Below are positions 1 to 21,100 of a DNA stretch of 64,000 nucleotides, one piece after another. Positions within the stretch are counted from its first letter, which is position 1. Each line of letters starts with the position of its first letter. Made by a program: the position numbers and the translations under genes. Origin of the DNA: Vitellaria paradoxa (Eukaryota; Streptophyta; Magnoliopsida; Ericales; Sapotaceae); contig CM034240.1 in the NCBI GenBank assembly GCA_019916065.1, positions 46,326,026-46,390,025 on the forward strand, written 5' to 3'. The notes under the pieces are model-generated. The model was not told the DNA's origin. It saw only the letters and a program-made list of their open reading frames with translations, and made no database searches.

Positions 1-1068
1 TTTCAGATCCCTGTTTGGTTTGTAAATGCTAGAAAGGGAACTCATTAATGGGGTTTAAACCAACTAATGGTAGGCAAGTCCATTAGACTTACAATTTGAT
101 GCTGATGTGAACGTACCCGAAAGCAGTCGTTCTCTTTAAAATGTTGTCCGCTGCTCCATAGTTTCCCTCAGCAGTGGTATTGTCATGCACCTTGCTTGCT
201 TTGGGACCCACCAGAATATGGCTCAGCAAATCTTTCATTTTCATTAGCTTATTGTGGGAGTTTTCATTGTCTTTAATTGTTTTCCCCATGTTGGGGAGCT
301 TATATGGAAGAGTTGTTTGTTTTGTAATCTAAAGGCTACTGAAAGATGAACATTGTCTAGTGGCAGTTATGGAAGTCTAAGATATACCTTAACTTCTACA
401 TTAATTTTTCAGTTAAATGGTCCTAGTTTTCTTTCCTCTCTATTGAGTGCAACTTTTATCTGCACTTTATTAGTCAATGCAAAGAATTACTTATATGACA
501 CATTGACGTTTAACAGTAATTTTTAGTGCTTCTGCTGTCTTGTCCTTTTTTTCTTTTCCTTATTGTTTTTATTTTTACATTTGTCGTTCTTTCACTTCAT
601 TAAAAAAGTCCAGCCCAGTGTGTCTCATGGCACACAATAATGTACATGCGGCGTTTTGTAATGTATAGTTGATGCAATACTCAATGTGATTCAAGCGATG
701 CTTGCTTATCCTTGGAGATGTTCATCTTTGTAATGTTGAAGGAAACTTGGTTTGAGGATCTGAAAATGAGACATATTGACTTATAGTTGGTGTACAATGG
801 GGATCTAGTGCTGTACACAGTAAGAAGGAACATGCACAGTCAAAGCCAAGTTGTTAGAAATCAAGGCACATGTGCCTTGGCCCTGGGGGTCAATCGAGTA
901 CATGTTGGCAATCTCTGGGCAATTTACTGTTTTGTCTCATGCTTCTTTGACATCAAGTTCCAAATTCTTTTTTTTTTAAATTATTTTAATAATCCATCTC
1001 CTAAAGTTGTAAACTATTTATACAAATAATCGTACTTATATTTCCTTAAATGGTTACTTTCATTGCAG
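1..1068 (+). other. Probable intron / upstream part of the EREX-like gene
   Basis: No exon could be supported here. The first recognisable exon of the downstream PX-effector gene begins at 1069 after a CAG acceptor. The PX-domain exons expected upstream are not visible, so this stretch is probably the preceding intron, with the 5' part of the gene outside the window. The open frame at 787-1029 runs into AT-rich sequence and resembles nothing I know. Confidence 0.5.
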
Positions 1069-4000
1069 CGAAGGTGTTCCTTGGAGGATTGGATGGAGAA
1101 ACTACTATCAGACATTGATTTGTCAGAAGTGCTCCAGTGGCCATCTTTCTTGAGCTAGAAGCTGCTGCAAGGTCATGTAGGTGTCTCCTGCTTCTTCACA
1201 GTGTTTTGTGTTGAGCTTTCACAAAATTTATGAAGAGATGTTCTGAAGCAACCTACAATGAGACTGAAAAAGTAATATACACACTGAGACACATATATAA
1301 TCTGTTATAAATACCATACTAAAATGTTCATTTGGTGTCTGATGCTTTCAGCATTTTATGATTCAAATGAGCATGATGCAAATTCATCTACTGGTGATGG
1401 GGTTCCATCGTATCCATTCCAATCCAACTCAGGTGATTATTTGTTTGCTGGTAGTTCAATTGCATCAGATTATGGTAACGATTCAGTTTATGAAACATCT
1501 GAGCTTGGGACACCAAGGCATGGAAGGAATAACTTTGAACTTGGTGTTGAAAATAAAGCATTGGACCTAGAAAAGCTTTCTTTGCATACAAAGCATTCAA
1601 AAAATGAAACAATGCTATGTACAAGGATGGAGCTAATGGTGATAATTCCAAAGCTGAATCACGTTGTGAGGATGTGATGGAGCCTTCATCTGAACCAGAG
1701 AATTATAAACTAGGTAGCCATCTTCGGAGATTGTCAGCAGAGAGTGTTGGAAGCGATTTAAGTTCTGTAAGGGCTAGTGAAATTTCAAATTTGGGATTGG
1801 CTAATTCACTTGGTGATAACTCCCTTGACCTTACCGAAGGTGCTGAAATTCCAAGAACAGTGGACGTTCTTGCCGATTCTGATTTACAATTTCCTAGAGA
1901 CTTAAGAGTTGCGCTTCCATCAGATGAGCGTAATAAAATGAACAGGGTTCTTACTACCATCCAGCGGAGAGTGGTTACAGCAAAAACGGACATGGAAGAT
2001 CTTATAGCAAGACTAAATCAAGAGCTTGCTGTAAGACAGTACCTTACAACAAAGGTATTTTCCAACATGCATCTCTTTTCATCACAGGTGTAGTGGCTCT
2101 TCAATGTGAAATAATTTTTCTTTCCAGTGGGCTTTGCTTTTCGGCATAATCTTTGATATTCATTTATGAAATAGTTTTAGATTCAAGGATTGTTTAGTAC
2201 AATTGCCTTCAAGCACTGGCAAGGTTCTTGACAAATGTATTATGTTTTTCCCCCCCCTTTTTGTGCTATAAACATACATAAATGATATTTTCGGCTTCTA
2301 CAGTAGCCATTCATGTTGTCTTGACAATATTGGTGCCATGATACGATTATCATGTTACAAAAATGCCTGCTTATTAGGATTATTTTGTCAGGTAAAGACT
2401 TGGAAGTGGACCTTGAAACTACTAAGCAGAGTAGTAAAGAAAACCTGCAGCAAGCCGTTCTTATTGAAAGGGAGAAGTTTACTCAAACTCAATGGGATGT
2501 GGAGGAACTGCGAAGACAGTGTATAGAGATGGAGTTGAAGTTGAAGTCTGAACAGGTATAAATATTTGGGTTGTCATATTAACATTTTTTATTCTCAATT
2601 TGGGATATTGAATGGCGTGCCTGGACATTTAGGATGAAAAGGTGCGCTTGGAGTCAACAAAAGTATCCATCATTCAGGAGAATGAAATGTTGCGGCAAGA
2701 GTTGGATAATGCCAGGGAGAGGGTTGAGAACTTGCAGAAACATCATGAAGACCTAGAGTTGAAATCAAAAGCAGATGTTAAACTCCTTGTGAAAGAGGTT
2801 AAATCTCTTCGAAGTTCTCAGTCAGAATTGAAGCAGGAGCTTAGCAAAATGACGAAAGAAAAGTTAGAACGTTGAGGTAGCTCTTTACTTACCTGAGCCA
2901 AGTCCATTTTCACCGCCTGACACACCCTGTTGTCAATTTTTGTTTCATTTTTTCATTATATTTTTCAAATCTTAGAGCTCTCAATTTTCTTCTCTTTGTT
3001 ATACCTTACATACAGAAGAAGATTTAGAATTTTTCCTCATGTAGTTTTGCGTGTTTACCCTATTTCTCCTTGGTTTTCCTTTTGGTGTATCAATCTTTAT
3101 TTCACTTTCATTATTTTCAGATCTTAGTGCTCTCAAGTTCTTATCATTGTGTGTACTTTCTATCATAGAACAAAAAGGTAAATAATAATTGCATTCCACC
3201 CCCCCAAAAAAAAAAAAAAAGCTTCTGGCACGTCATGGGAGAGGAAATTTTTTTTTTGGGTGCAAGTCATCAAGAAGATTCAAAAGAGGACCTGAAAACC
3301 AATTACAACTTCAAGCTATCTACAAAATGCAAAAAAGAAAAAGAAAAAACTGCTCTTCACCCCCCCCTCCACCACCTATAAAACGAGGACAGAGTAACTC
3401 TTCAACCTATGTAAAGGAAATTCTGTGTCGGTAAAATTTCTCCTATTCCATTGTGGAAGAAAATGTTCCACTCACGCTATGGAGTGCAAGAAGCCTTTTT
3501 TTTGGACTGCAAATATTATTTACCTTTAGTTTTGCCTGTTTATAGTTATTTCTGTACCATGAATTGTAATATATTTTTCTTTGGAATTAAATCCTTACTT
3601 TGCTTAGTAGAAGGAACCATAAATGCATGTTTCTTTGTAGAGGGCTCTACGTAAGGAGAAGGAAAGATGGGAACATTCAATGCTGCTAATGCAAAATTAC
3701 TGCATGAATGTGAAATCCTTCGCAGTCGGCTTGAAGAATGCAGTGTGAATTTCCTCACCGAAGAAGAAGATAAACTGATTGTGGATGCTTCATCACCGTC
3801 GGACACTATAGATTTATTGACAACCTCTGATAACCGGATTGGTCTTCTTCTTGCCGAGGTATCTTCTATGCCATAATTTTTTATTTCTCAATTATTACCT
3901 GTTCTCAGATTTCCAGTATTAAGCCCTTGGTGTTTGATTGGTTCATTTAGATGAGATACTGTCCTGTTAGTTCCTCTATTCGATTGTTATCCATAATAAG

Positions 4001-4884
4001 ATCATGCTCAATTTTTCATAAATTACTTGCTCCAAAATTGTTGAAACTACTAGTAACATGAAATGAATGAAACCAAAATCTTCCCAAACTAATTGGAGTC
4101 AACTACTTGAATCCTTTTCTTCGATTCATTTCTGTCATGGATTATGTTTTCCGTGAGATTATATGAAATTAGATCTTTCGTCATAATTTTAATCCATGTA
4201 ATATTATTTCTACCTTTTGTCATTTTACTTATTTTACTTGGATCAATTTCACTATTCCTTGCTGGTGCATTACTATGTCTATATTGGATTATGACCAAAC
4301 TATCTTAAAGGACACACTATCAACTTCTCTTCCATCAGTGCCATAATTTTTTTTCTGGATATATTCATCTCTTATGTTAGGGTGTTGATCACTATCTCAC
4401 CTAAAATAAAGCTAATAAGCAGCTAGGGAATGGAGAGTTTTATTATTTATGTTGACTTATTTTCTCTGAACAATTTATAATAGTTCTGATTACTCACATA
4501 GGGTGTTAAACAAATTCTAGTTAAATTAATGTTTCCACACTGACCACATTCGATTCTTGTAAATTTATACATTCTTCTTCCCACTGACATGTTTGGTGTG
4601 CTACCCAATGTCGAACAGGCACAGCTTCTGGCACAGGACATTGAAAATGCTGCTATAGCCGCGACTCGCAATAGCAACGGTGGTGGCTACGTCAGGGCAA
4701 CAGACGATGAATTGAGGAAGATGCTAACAGACGTTTTCATTGACAATGCCAGATTAAGGAAACAGGCCAATTCTATAATCCGCTGTTCTCTGATGCACCT
4801 GGCAAGTCGGACGACGATGAGGGGGAGGAGGAGGAAGACGCCCCTTCAAGAAAAACTGTTCTTAGTAAGTTCTTGGAAAGATGA
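1069..4884 (+). CDS. EREX: EREX/EREL-like PX-domain endosomal Rab effector, 3' part, frame-disrupted
   Basis: Six exons are supported by splice signals: 1069-1176, 1352-2054, 2392-2555, 2633-2876, 3641-3858 and 4619-4884, stop TGA 4882-4884. The encoded pieces match the region after the PX domain of plant EREX/EREL proteins: [53 protein letters not shown], a long coiled coil, [39 protein letters not shown] and the C-terminus [12 protein letters not shown]. The family binds phosphoinositide through PX and RAB5-type GTPases through its C-terminal part, acting on endosomes in vacuolar sorting. The N-terminal PX domain lies outside the window. The frame is broken by about six single-base changes, near 1117, 1612, 2394, 2870, 3690 and 4795 (five losses, one gain). 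All splice sites and the amino-acid matches survive, so I favour consensus error over a pseudogene. Exon edges are inferred; family assignment is fairly secure. Confidence 0.75.
4060..4330 (-). mobile_element. Degenerate LINE ORF2 C-terminal fragment (copy 1)
   Basis: This lies in the last intron of the EREX-like gene (3859-4618). Read on the minus strand it gives pieces such as [15 protein letters not shown] and [10 protein letters not shown]. These resemble the C-terminal tail of plant non-LTR reverse transcriptases (…GRGRPKITW… and …WRNRIHVADPN). The plus-strand signature 'cccaaactaattggagt' is shared almost exactly with the copy at 20340. Stops and shifts show that it is dead. Clade not determined. 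Confidence 0.6.
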
Positions 4885-6160
4885 TGGTGCTTAATGTTGT
4901 TGTATTATTATCGGGCCTTTGTTGTATCCTGTATATGCCTAATCAGTTGTTGCCGCTCTACATTTGAGATGCCTAACCTTCGAACCATTGTTGTATTTTA
5001 TTTATGCTTCTAATACAAATAAAAAAGATGAATGGCTAGCGAAGTTACACAAGTTGGATGTTTACCTTTCTAACTAGGACGGCCAAATGAGCCAGGATTG
5101 GATTGTAGTTTTTTAAGGAGATGATCATGTGTCACAACTGAAAAAAGAAGAAAAAAATATCTGCCACAAGTAATCAGAATAATTTAAAGAATTTTATTTA
5201 ATTACAAATTTGTGAACATCACTTGAAAATAATTAAAAAAATATATATATTTTTTTCGAAGTTATTTGCTATTATATCATTTTAGTTGCTCGTTTTGATA
5301 CTTTTTTTCTTTCGGGGTGGAGCATCATTTTTATTATTATATTCAAGATCAATTCATTTCTAAATAAACTCTTTTTGAATATATATATATATATATATAC
5401 ATTGGTAGATTAATATTTTTTATTATTATATTAAGATTGATTCATTTATAAATTGAACGAAATAGACGAGTTTAACAGAGTCTTGTGCCAAGACGGAGTT
5501 GTAAGCTTGTATTATATCTTGTATCATAACAAACAAAAATTATCAGTCAAATAAATTTCATAAGTAATAAGAAATAATGTTAATTTATTATATTTATATA
5601 TTGTCTATATACATTAAATGTTACTAACTTGTATAGATTGGAACATATAAATTTGAAAATTATGAAACCTGAGACTTAAAAACTAAATACTAATACAGAA
5701 ATAGTTGAATTAGAATTCAATATATCAAAATTTAAAAACATACTATATCACGATATAAATATAAAACATCTAATTTTAAAAAGAAAAAAAAATGAACAAG
5801 CACCTCCCAAGCCTTATTATTCATTCACCAGCGCCATGAGATTGTTCACGTCATCACAAAAATCTCAGGAGCCTGGTTGACTCTTCTGCTGCGAGGAATC
5901 TTGTGTACAAGGAAAGAAGAAACACCCGAAAGCAACAACAACAACATCCATCTGCAAAACTACAATCTGACGTTCCTTTTTTTTTTTGGGGGGGGGGGGT
6001 GGTCATGAACTTTACTGCACACCTACAAAAAGCAAATTTTGGTTCCTAACAAGTGTAAATAACAATAAAATGGGCTGACTATTCAATAATTAATAACAAA
6101 CAAAACAGAGCTATTCTGGCCTTGGCTTGGATCTTACTATTGCAGTATGTCCCATGCTAG
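4885..6160. other. Convergent intergenic region, AT-rich, no gene
   Basis: This lies between the 3' ends of the EREX-like (+) and SRP54 (-) genes. It carries the likely 3' UTRs of both, a (TA)n run near 5381-5399, and a T-run/G-run junction at 5977-6000. No open frame with recognisable content was seen. Confidence 0.6.
5018..5023 (+). promoter_or_regulatory. Possible polyadenylation signal of the EREX-like gene
   Basis: An AATAAA hexamer lies about 134 bases after the stop codon of the EREX-like gene, preceded by T-rich sequence typical of plant 3' ends. Plant poly(A) signals are loose, so this is only a candidate. Confidence 0.35.
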
Positions 6161-13703
<7,543 letters not shown>

Positions 13704-15272
13704 TTTGATCGGCTGTTGGATTTCGAAACAAAAAAGGTATTGAATACTGATTGATCGATCGAATATCTGTAATTTCGGGTGTTAGGGTTAGAATTAGGGT
13801 TTTGGATTGTTAGGGCGGAGAGTCGGAGAGCCGAATCGAGATTCTGGGCTTCACCGACGGCGAATTTTGGGGTTTGATAATGGAATTGGACGCGAGGAGA
13901 GATTAATACATTGGGGAATGCTATCCAACTTTTAAATTAATTCAACAAGAAGTTTGCAAATCATTCTGGTTTATTTATTTATTTTTATTTTTTTTGTCTC
14001 CTAGTTTTATAAATTACTGGTTATATCATATTACATGGATATTATTTTGCAATACGTATTTTCTATATATTAAAATTAAAAAATGATTAATTGCTTTTAT
14101 TAAAATTACTATAATAAATTTAATATTATCCAATAGATATAAAATAATTAATATATTTCAATATATAGTAGCAACTAGGAACATACAACAAAAGTTAATA
14201 TGGACTCGTTTGGTTTACTGAAATATAACAAAAAATTTTATAAATCTCTATTAACTTTATATCATATCAACTTTTTTCTTTTATTACACGCATTACGAAC
14301 TCTCAATTTATCTCACTTTTTCTTATTTCAAACAAACCCTATATTACAACACATGGGAGTTTGGTACTTTCCTACTTAGTACGGCCTCATTTGGCATCTC
14401 TAAAAAAATTTTTATAAATCACTATAAATTTCAAATAATTCTCACACCTTTTATTTTTCCGCCATTATTAATTTTAAAAAATTTTAATATTTTGCTAAAA
14501 AAACAAAAAGTTTAAAAATAGGTTAATCGAATGTATAAATTTTTTTTTACAATCATATTTTTCGTATCGAAAACTTTTAAATGAGTACCATTATCGTTAT
14601 TTTCTATGAATTTTTTTGAATCCGTGGGAACGAATTTGGAAAATCGTTCCCACGGTTTGCTACTATTTAGAAAAAAATGCGCCAAAATTAACCAAAAATT
14701 ACATTTTATCTCAATTTATCTTATTTATTATTACACCAAACGAGGTGTCGTAAAGGTAGATAAATAATTATTAAATATCTTTAATTAAAATAATTATTAC
14801 AATTAAGAGAATACAAAATAATGGTAACAAAATTTAAGTATCATTTGGCCCACTAATTTTTATTAATTTTCTTAAATCTTTATCAATCTTTTTCATCATA
14901 TATATATATATATATATAATTTTCAGAAAATTGTGTTTAAGTCATACTTTGCAGTCTTTTAAGGTTATTAGTCACTCAAAAAAAAAAAGTATTACTTTCA
15001 AGTCATATTTGTGTAGAAAGTTTTGTGAATAGGTCACACTTTTGAGTATGTTCCACGAGTTTATTTTAAATATAATTTCTAATATACCAAAAATACCATT
15101 TATTCCCATAATTAATTAGACAAGAGTTACCGAAAATCACGCTAACCGAAAATCACGTTTCTTCTGTTTTTGTTTTCCTTCTTTATAAATCACGTGAAGA
15201 TATGATATATCATTAATTTGAGCAAGCACCGACTGAGATTAACGTCGGTCGAAGAAGGAATATATATAAATC
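13704..15272. other. SRP54 upstream region and AT-rich repeats, no gene
   Basis: The first ~200 bases upstream of the SRP54 start (13704-13900) are relatively GC-balanced and are the likely 5' UTR and promoter. Beyond about 13960 the sequence is strongly AT-rich. It contains MITE-like ends, such as 'ctcgtttggtttactg' near 14210 and 'caccaaacgaggtgtc' near 14735, and a (TA)n run near 14899-14918. No open frame is supported. Confidence 0.55.
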
Positions 15273-17300
15273 TGTGTACCGGTACTGTTTATGTGGTACT
15301 GTTTTGTATAAAATGCATGCTCATATAAACACAGTACCACATGGCCGAGAGTACCACGTGCATGTGGTACTGTTTTGTATAAACTGCATGCTCTTGCAAA
15401 AACAATACCGAATGTGTTTAAAATGCAAACAGTATCATGAAACACAAAAAAAGTCACATATTCAATATATGGCTGATAGTAGCACATGGACGAGAGAACC
15501 ATATGCATGTGGTACTGTTTTTGTATAAGATGCATGCTCTTGCAAAAATAATACCAAATGTGTTTAGTATGCAAACAGCACCACGAAACACAAAAAAAGT
15601 CACATATTCAACATCTGGCTAACAATACCGCATGGATGAGAGTACTTCATGCATGCGGTACTGTTTTGTATAAGATGCATGTTCTTACAAAAAAATAGTA
15701 TCGAATGTGTCTAGTATGCAAACAGCACCATGAAACACAAAAAAAAAGTCATATATTCATTATATGGCTAACAGTACTGCATGGATGAGAGTACCACGTG
15801 TGTGCGGTACTGTTTTGTATAAGATGCATGCTCTTGTAAAAATAATACCGAATGTGTCTAGAATGCAAACAGCACCATGAAACACCAAAAAAAAATCACA
15901 TATTCAATATATGGCTGACAGTACCACATGGATGAGAGTACCACATGCGTGCGGTATTGTTTTGTATAAGATGTATGTTCTTGTAAAAATAGTACCAAAT
16001 GTGTCTAGTATGCAAACAGCACCATGAAACACAAAAAAAAATCACATATCCAATATATGATTGACAGTACCCCATGAATGAAAGTACTACATGCGTACGA
16101 TATTGTTTTGTATAAGATGCATACTCTTGTAAAAACAGTACCGAATGTATCTATTATGCAAATAACACCATGAAATACAAAAAAAAGTCACATATTCAAT
16201 ATATGATTGACAGTACCACATGGATGAGTGTACCACATGCGTGCGGTACTGTTTTGTATAAGATGCATACTCTTGTTGCATCTTATACAAAATAGTACCG
16301 AAAGTATCTAGTATGCAAATAACACTATGAAACACAAAAAAAAGTAACATATTCAATATATGGATGAGAGTATCATATGTGTGCGGTATTGTTTTGTATG
16401 AGATGCATGCTATTGCAAAAATAGTACCGAATGTGTCTAGTATGCAAACAGCACCATGAAACATAAAAAAATGTCACATATCCAATATATGGTTGACAGT
16501 ACCACATGAATAAGAGTATCACATGCGTGCGGTACTGTTTTGTATAAGATGCATATTCTTGTAAAAACAGTATCGAATGTATTTTGTATGTAAATAACAC
16601 CATGAAACACAAAAAAAAAAAGTTACATACTCAATATATGACTGACAATACCACATGGATAAGAGTACTACATGCGTGTGGTACTGTTTTGTATAAGATG
16701 CAAACCCTTGTAAAAACAGTATTGAATGTATCTAATATGCAAAAAACACCATGAAACACAAAAAAAGTCACACATTCAATATATGGCTGACAGTATCATA
16801 TGGATGAGAGTATCACATGCGTGCAGTATTGTTTTGTATAAGATACATGCTCCTGCAAAAACAGTATCGAATATGTTTAGTATGCAAATAGCACCATAAA
16901 ATACAAAAAAAAGTCACATATTCAATATATAACTGACAGTACTACATGGCCAAGAGTACCATATGCATGTGGTACTATTTTGTATAAGATGCATGCTCTT
17001 ACAAAAACAGTATCTTATATAAAACAGTACTGAATGTGTCTAGTATGCAAATAGTACCATGAAATAAAAAAAAAGTTACATATTCAAGATATGGCTGACA
17101 GCACCACATGAATGAGAGTACCGCATGCATTTTAGTATGCAAACAGTACCAGTAATGGTTGGTTTATGTTATGTATCAATTGATATTTTTTATGGCAGTA
17201 TGAAAACAATACCGGTAAAAAACAGTACCGGTACTGTTTCTAGTGATACTGTTTTGTATAAATGTATGCTCTTGTAAAAATAATACCGAATATACATTTA
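15273..17300. repeat. Tandem array, ~147-bp units with internal inverted repeats
   Basis: About 12 head-to-tail units can be phased on the motif 'tcacatattcaatatatgg', at about 15454, 15600, 15749, 15896, 16042, 16188, 16345, 16474, 16622, 16768, 16914 and 17075. Most spacings are 146-149; a few differ (157, 129, 161). Each unit has a near-palindrome of the form GTACCACATG/CGTGCGGTAC. It also has 11-bp arms GGTACTGTTTT / AAAACAGTACC around a loop of about 21 nt that contains GCATGC. Both array edges carry ACCGGTACTGTTT (near 15278 and 17228). Open frames on both strands here are by-products of the repetition. It is not CRISPR: a plant genome, and no unique spacers. Confidence 0.9.
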
Positions 17301-18166
17301 GAATCTGTTTTGATTATGTTTTAAAACTCGGTTTTGAATCTATTTGTGATGAAGATGGAAAGTCGCGGAAGTTACGAACATTTGAATAAAATTGGCAATT
17401 TCAAAGTGTATTGAAAACGCGTGATATCCTTTTTGTTTTTTGTTGCAAGTGTGACTTATTCACAAATAAGTTTTTTTGGTATGACTAAAAATCCTTATAA
17501 GTCTATAAATAGTGACGGGACTCCAAAAATCCCTATAATTTTTTATGTTTTGCCAATTTTTCCAATTTTAACTAACTTCTTATTATTTTTTAATTTTTTT
17601 AACTTTTACAAATTTTTATCAAATATTCATGAGACTGACACCGACCTTGATATTATACAGAAAATTGTTAAATTTTAATTTGACAAGCTAAATGTTTTTA
17701 TAAATTTAACCAATGAATTTTAATATAATAATTCCTAATCTGCTATTTAGAAGATGTAATCTAAAAATTACCTCATTTTTAAAAGTCTAAAGTACATTAC
17801 AATAAATATAAAACTTTGATACATAATGTAATGAATATATAATAATTAATATACTTCCATAAATAAGATTCTTATTTTTTTCTTTCATTGGATAAAAATT
17901 ATTAAATATCTTGAATGTTTGACAAAACAATTATTAAAATTAAGATAGTGTTCATTAATCAATAGTAATAGGTATGCTTAAATAATAATTAAATAATTTG
18001 AATACCTTAAATTAAAATAATGTTTATTAATCAATTATAATAACTATTAAATACCTTAAAGCGATTGGCCGAGTGACAATTATACAATAAAATATTATTA
18101 ATTATTTAATTAAATGAGCTATTTATGTCAAGGATTGGGATAATTGGGTTCCTCTGTTTTCCGGAT
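17301..18166. other. AT-rich intergenic region upstream of the two-exon gene
   Basis: No gene was seen. The sequence is mainly AT-rich with short repeated phrases such as 'ttaaataccttaaa', found near 17993-18060. The last 100 bases should contain the promoter and 5' UTR of the gene starting at 18167. No clear core promoter motif can be claimed. Confidence 0.5.
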
Positions 18167-21100
18167 ATGGCAGCGAGAGTTATCAGATCTTGGACTTCTG
18201 TTTGGCCTCTCCGGCGACTGAATTGGAGAGACTCGAGTGAGTGTCCGGTGAAAGTTGCCGTCAGCGTTCCAATTCTCTCTCCCACGATATCATTTAAGAG
18301 CTCTGTTATCGTTCGAGCTTCGGAACCTCAAAGAGAAGAAGCAAATTCCAGCACCAACGACCCCGATGGGGCCTTCACATCGCAGGTCTCTCTCTCTCTC
18401 TATTTTTCTGCAATAAAAAAATCATTAACTTCCCTCAAACAAAGGCCGAATCTAACAGCACTGCTTCAGTTAGTAAGCTATTAGCTATAACTCTAACATC
18501 ATCACAACTCATTAGTCTGGAATTCGATTCACCATTTTCGGTTAATGCTTTAAGTGTGTGGGAATGTAGAGAAGAGGGGAAGTGTAGATGGGTTTCTTTC
18601 TTATTTTCCCTTTTTTTTCCCATTTCCCTTACAAATTCTAACTTGAAAATAAAAAAGATTGCATTCTGGGCATATATTTTATAGTTTCTCAATTTAGGAT
18701 ATGTATTTCGGGCGATTACTTTGTAAGTAGTAACTTTTTTTCTTCTGGGAAAGACTGAAGGTTTTTGTTTGGATCAAGGTTGTCGAGGGAAAGGAAAGTA
18801 TATGTATTCAAAGTTTCTTATTTCGTTTATTAGGTTTTAAATAAAAATGAAAGGAAAAAGACATGTGATTTGAGAAATAAAAAATAGTTGAATTAAAAAA
18901 TTAATTTATTGATAAATATTTTTTCTTAATTTTATTATATCTATGAATCCATTGATTTGTATTTGGAAATTTATTCCTTCTCATATTTCCTACATTTTTT
19001 TTCCATTTCCCTTTTCTTTTTTTGTTCAAATTTTCTCTCCAAACACACCCTAAGTCAAATGCTAAGGACAGTCGCAAGTGACATCAATGTCCGATCTGGA
19101 CTGTTGATATATACTGGTTTCACAGTGAGCCTCATGTGCATCAATGGATCAGACAGTCATGACTGTGCCTCATAATTGGGGGCCATGTTAGTTCTAATTT
19201 GAACTTGCATTGCCTTCTAGAGTCTAGACGAAGAAGCAATTTGTATGTTACAAAAAAAAGGGCAGAAGTAAGTTTACAAACATAGAAAAATATATTTTAT
19301 AGAATCGGGAATTTGTGAAGATGAATGCTTTTCTGGCTGAGCATATCAGCTTGTCAGTCACAGTATGGTGGATGATGAAGTCCTTGTTCAGGGGCCATGT
19401 TTTCTATCCAAGCTAAAAATGAATATCAACAAATGCACTTTCAACTGGATTTATGTTGTCTAGTAGTAACCTTTTGGAAGGAGATAGAGGAAGTTTCTAC
19501 ATTCATGATTCATGTGATGCCTCTTCTCTGCTATTGCCTTCTCAAATTCTATGTCCCAAGTGGCATCTTTATTCTATGTTTGAAATATGGATTTGTGGAG
19601 GGAAATGAAAAGTGAAGGAAACTGTTAGAGAAGCAAAATGAAGTGAATGCCATTTTTTGTTGTTGTTGAGTTAGAAAAATAATAAGAAAATGAATAGATA
19701 TTCATGGAAAAAAAAAGTAAGTTTTACTTGTTTAAGTACATAAAATTAACACGAATTAGTAATTTTAGTTTTTCTTCACATTTTTTTTTTTTCACTTTAC
19801 AAATCTATGTTCCAAAGATAGGGTCAATTTGAATCAAGGATTTGGCTAGAAAAAAGAACTGAGAGCGTATAAGTGAAGGAAAATGATAGAAAGTCACAAT
19901 GAAGGGAAAAGATAAAATTTATTTCTTTTTTCTTTGTTGATTTAGAAAAATGAAAAAAATCAATATATATTTGTGAAAAAAAATTAATTTTTTCCTTTTA
20001 AGGATGAAAAAATAACGCAAACTAATAATTTTATTTTCTTTCATTTTCGATTTTCCCTTCACAAATCCATATGCCAAACGTTGCGTTATGATGTATTTGA
20101 ATTAAGGATTTAACAAGGAAAAAGAAAAGGAAAAGAACGAAGGGGAAATAAGAAAACATAAAATTCCCAAATACAACCAGAAGATATCAGGATATGAAAA
20201 ACATTTTTCAATAAATTAATTTTTATTTTTTTTACTTGTTTATCAAATTCTGCCATTTTCTTCCCACTATTTTCCATTACAACCAAACAAGAGAAATATT
20301 TTTGAATCCTCTTTCTTTCTTTTTTCTTTGAATGCATCTCGACTTAATCAAATCTTAATCCCAAACTAATTGGGGTTGGTTACATGTAATTTTTTTCTTC
20401 TATTCATTTCTATTAGTTACATTTTTCGTTAGATTATTTTAAGTTATGCGTTTTTTCACAATTTTATTCAATATAATTTTAAGTCTACCTTTTGTACCTT
20501 TTTCACCTTAGATATAATCCAATCGTAGATCCAATCCAATCGCTTTTACTTACGGGTGCAACTCTAGGTTTACATCGAATGTGACCAAACCATCTCAAAC
20601 TATTTTAACTTCTCTTCTATCATTAGCACCTCAATTTTCTTTTGAATATATTTATTTCTTATCATATCTTTTATTGTATTACTATTCATCCATCTTAGCG
20701 TCCTCATATCTATTATATACATCTTATGAAAGTATTGTTTTTTAATATCCCAACATTTGGTATCATAAAAAATAGTTGGTCTTATACGGTTGCATAAAAT
20801 ACCCAAAGTTGTGAGACACTTATTTATTTTAACCACTCAGCTTGAATCCTACGACTAATTGGTTCTTCAATCCCTCAATTGGAGGATTAAAGGAGCCAAT
20901 ATAGATTTTGCTGCTAGACATTATGTGATATTTGCAGAGGAATTTTATACTGAGTTCAATCCCAACCCTTACGGCAGAAACTTATTTCCCATCATGTAGT
21001 GATGTTTTTAATTCGATGTATTTCATGTACAATGCAAGTTTGTCTGACTAAACACCACACTTTTCCTGCTTGAACAGGAGGATCGGAACTACTTGTGGAA

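Noticed and set aside
15239..16612. Open frames of 79-125 codons over the tandem array
   Set aside because: They follow the repeat unit in several frames on both strands and contain no domain; by-products of repetition.
15273..17300. CRISPR-like array
   Set aside because: Units are contiguous with no unique spacers, the period is ~147 bp, and the genome is a plant nucleus.
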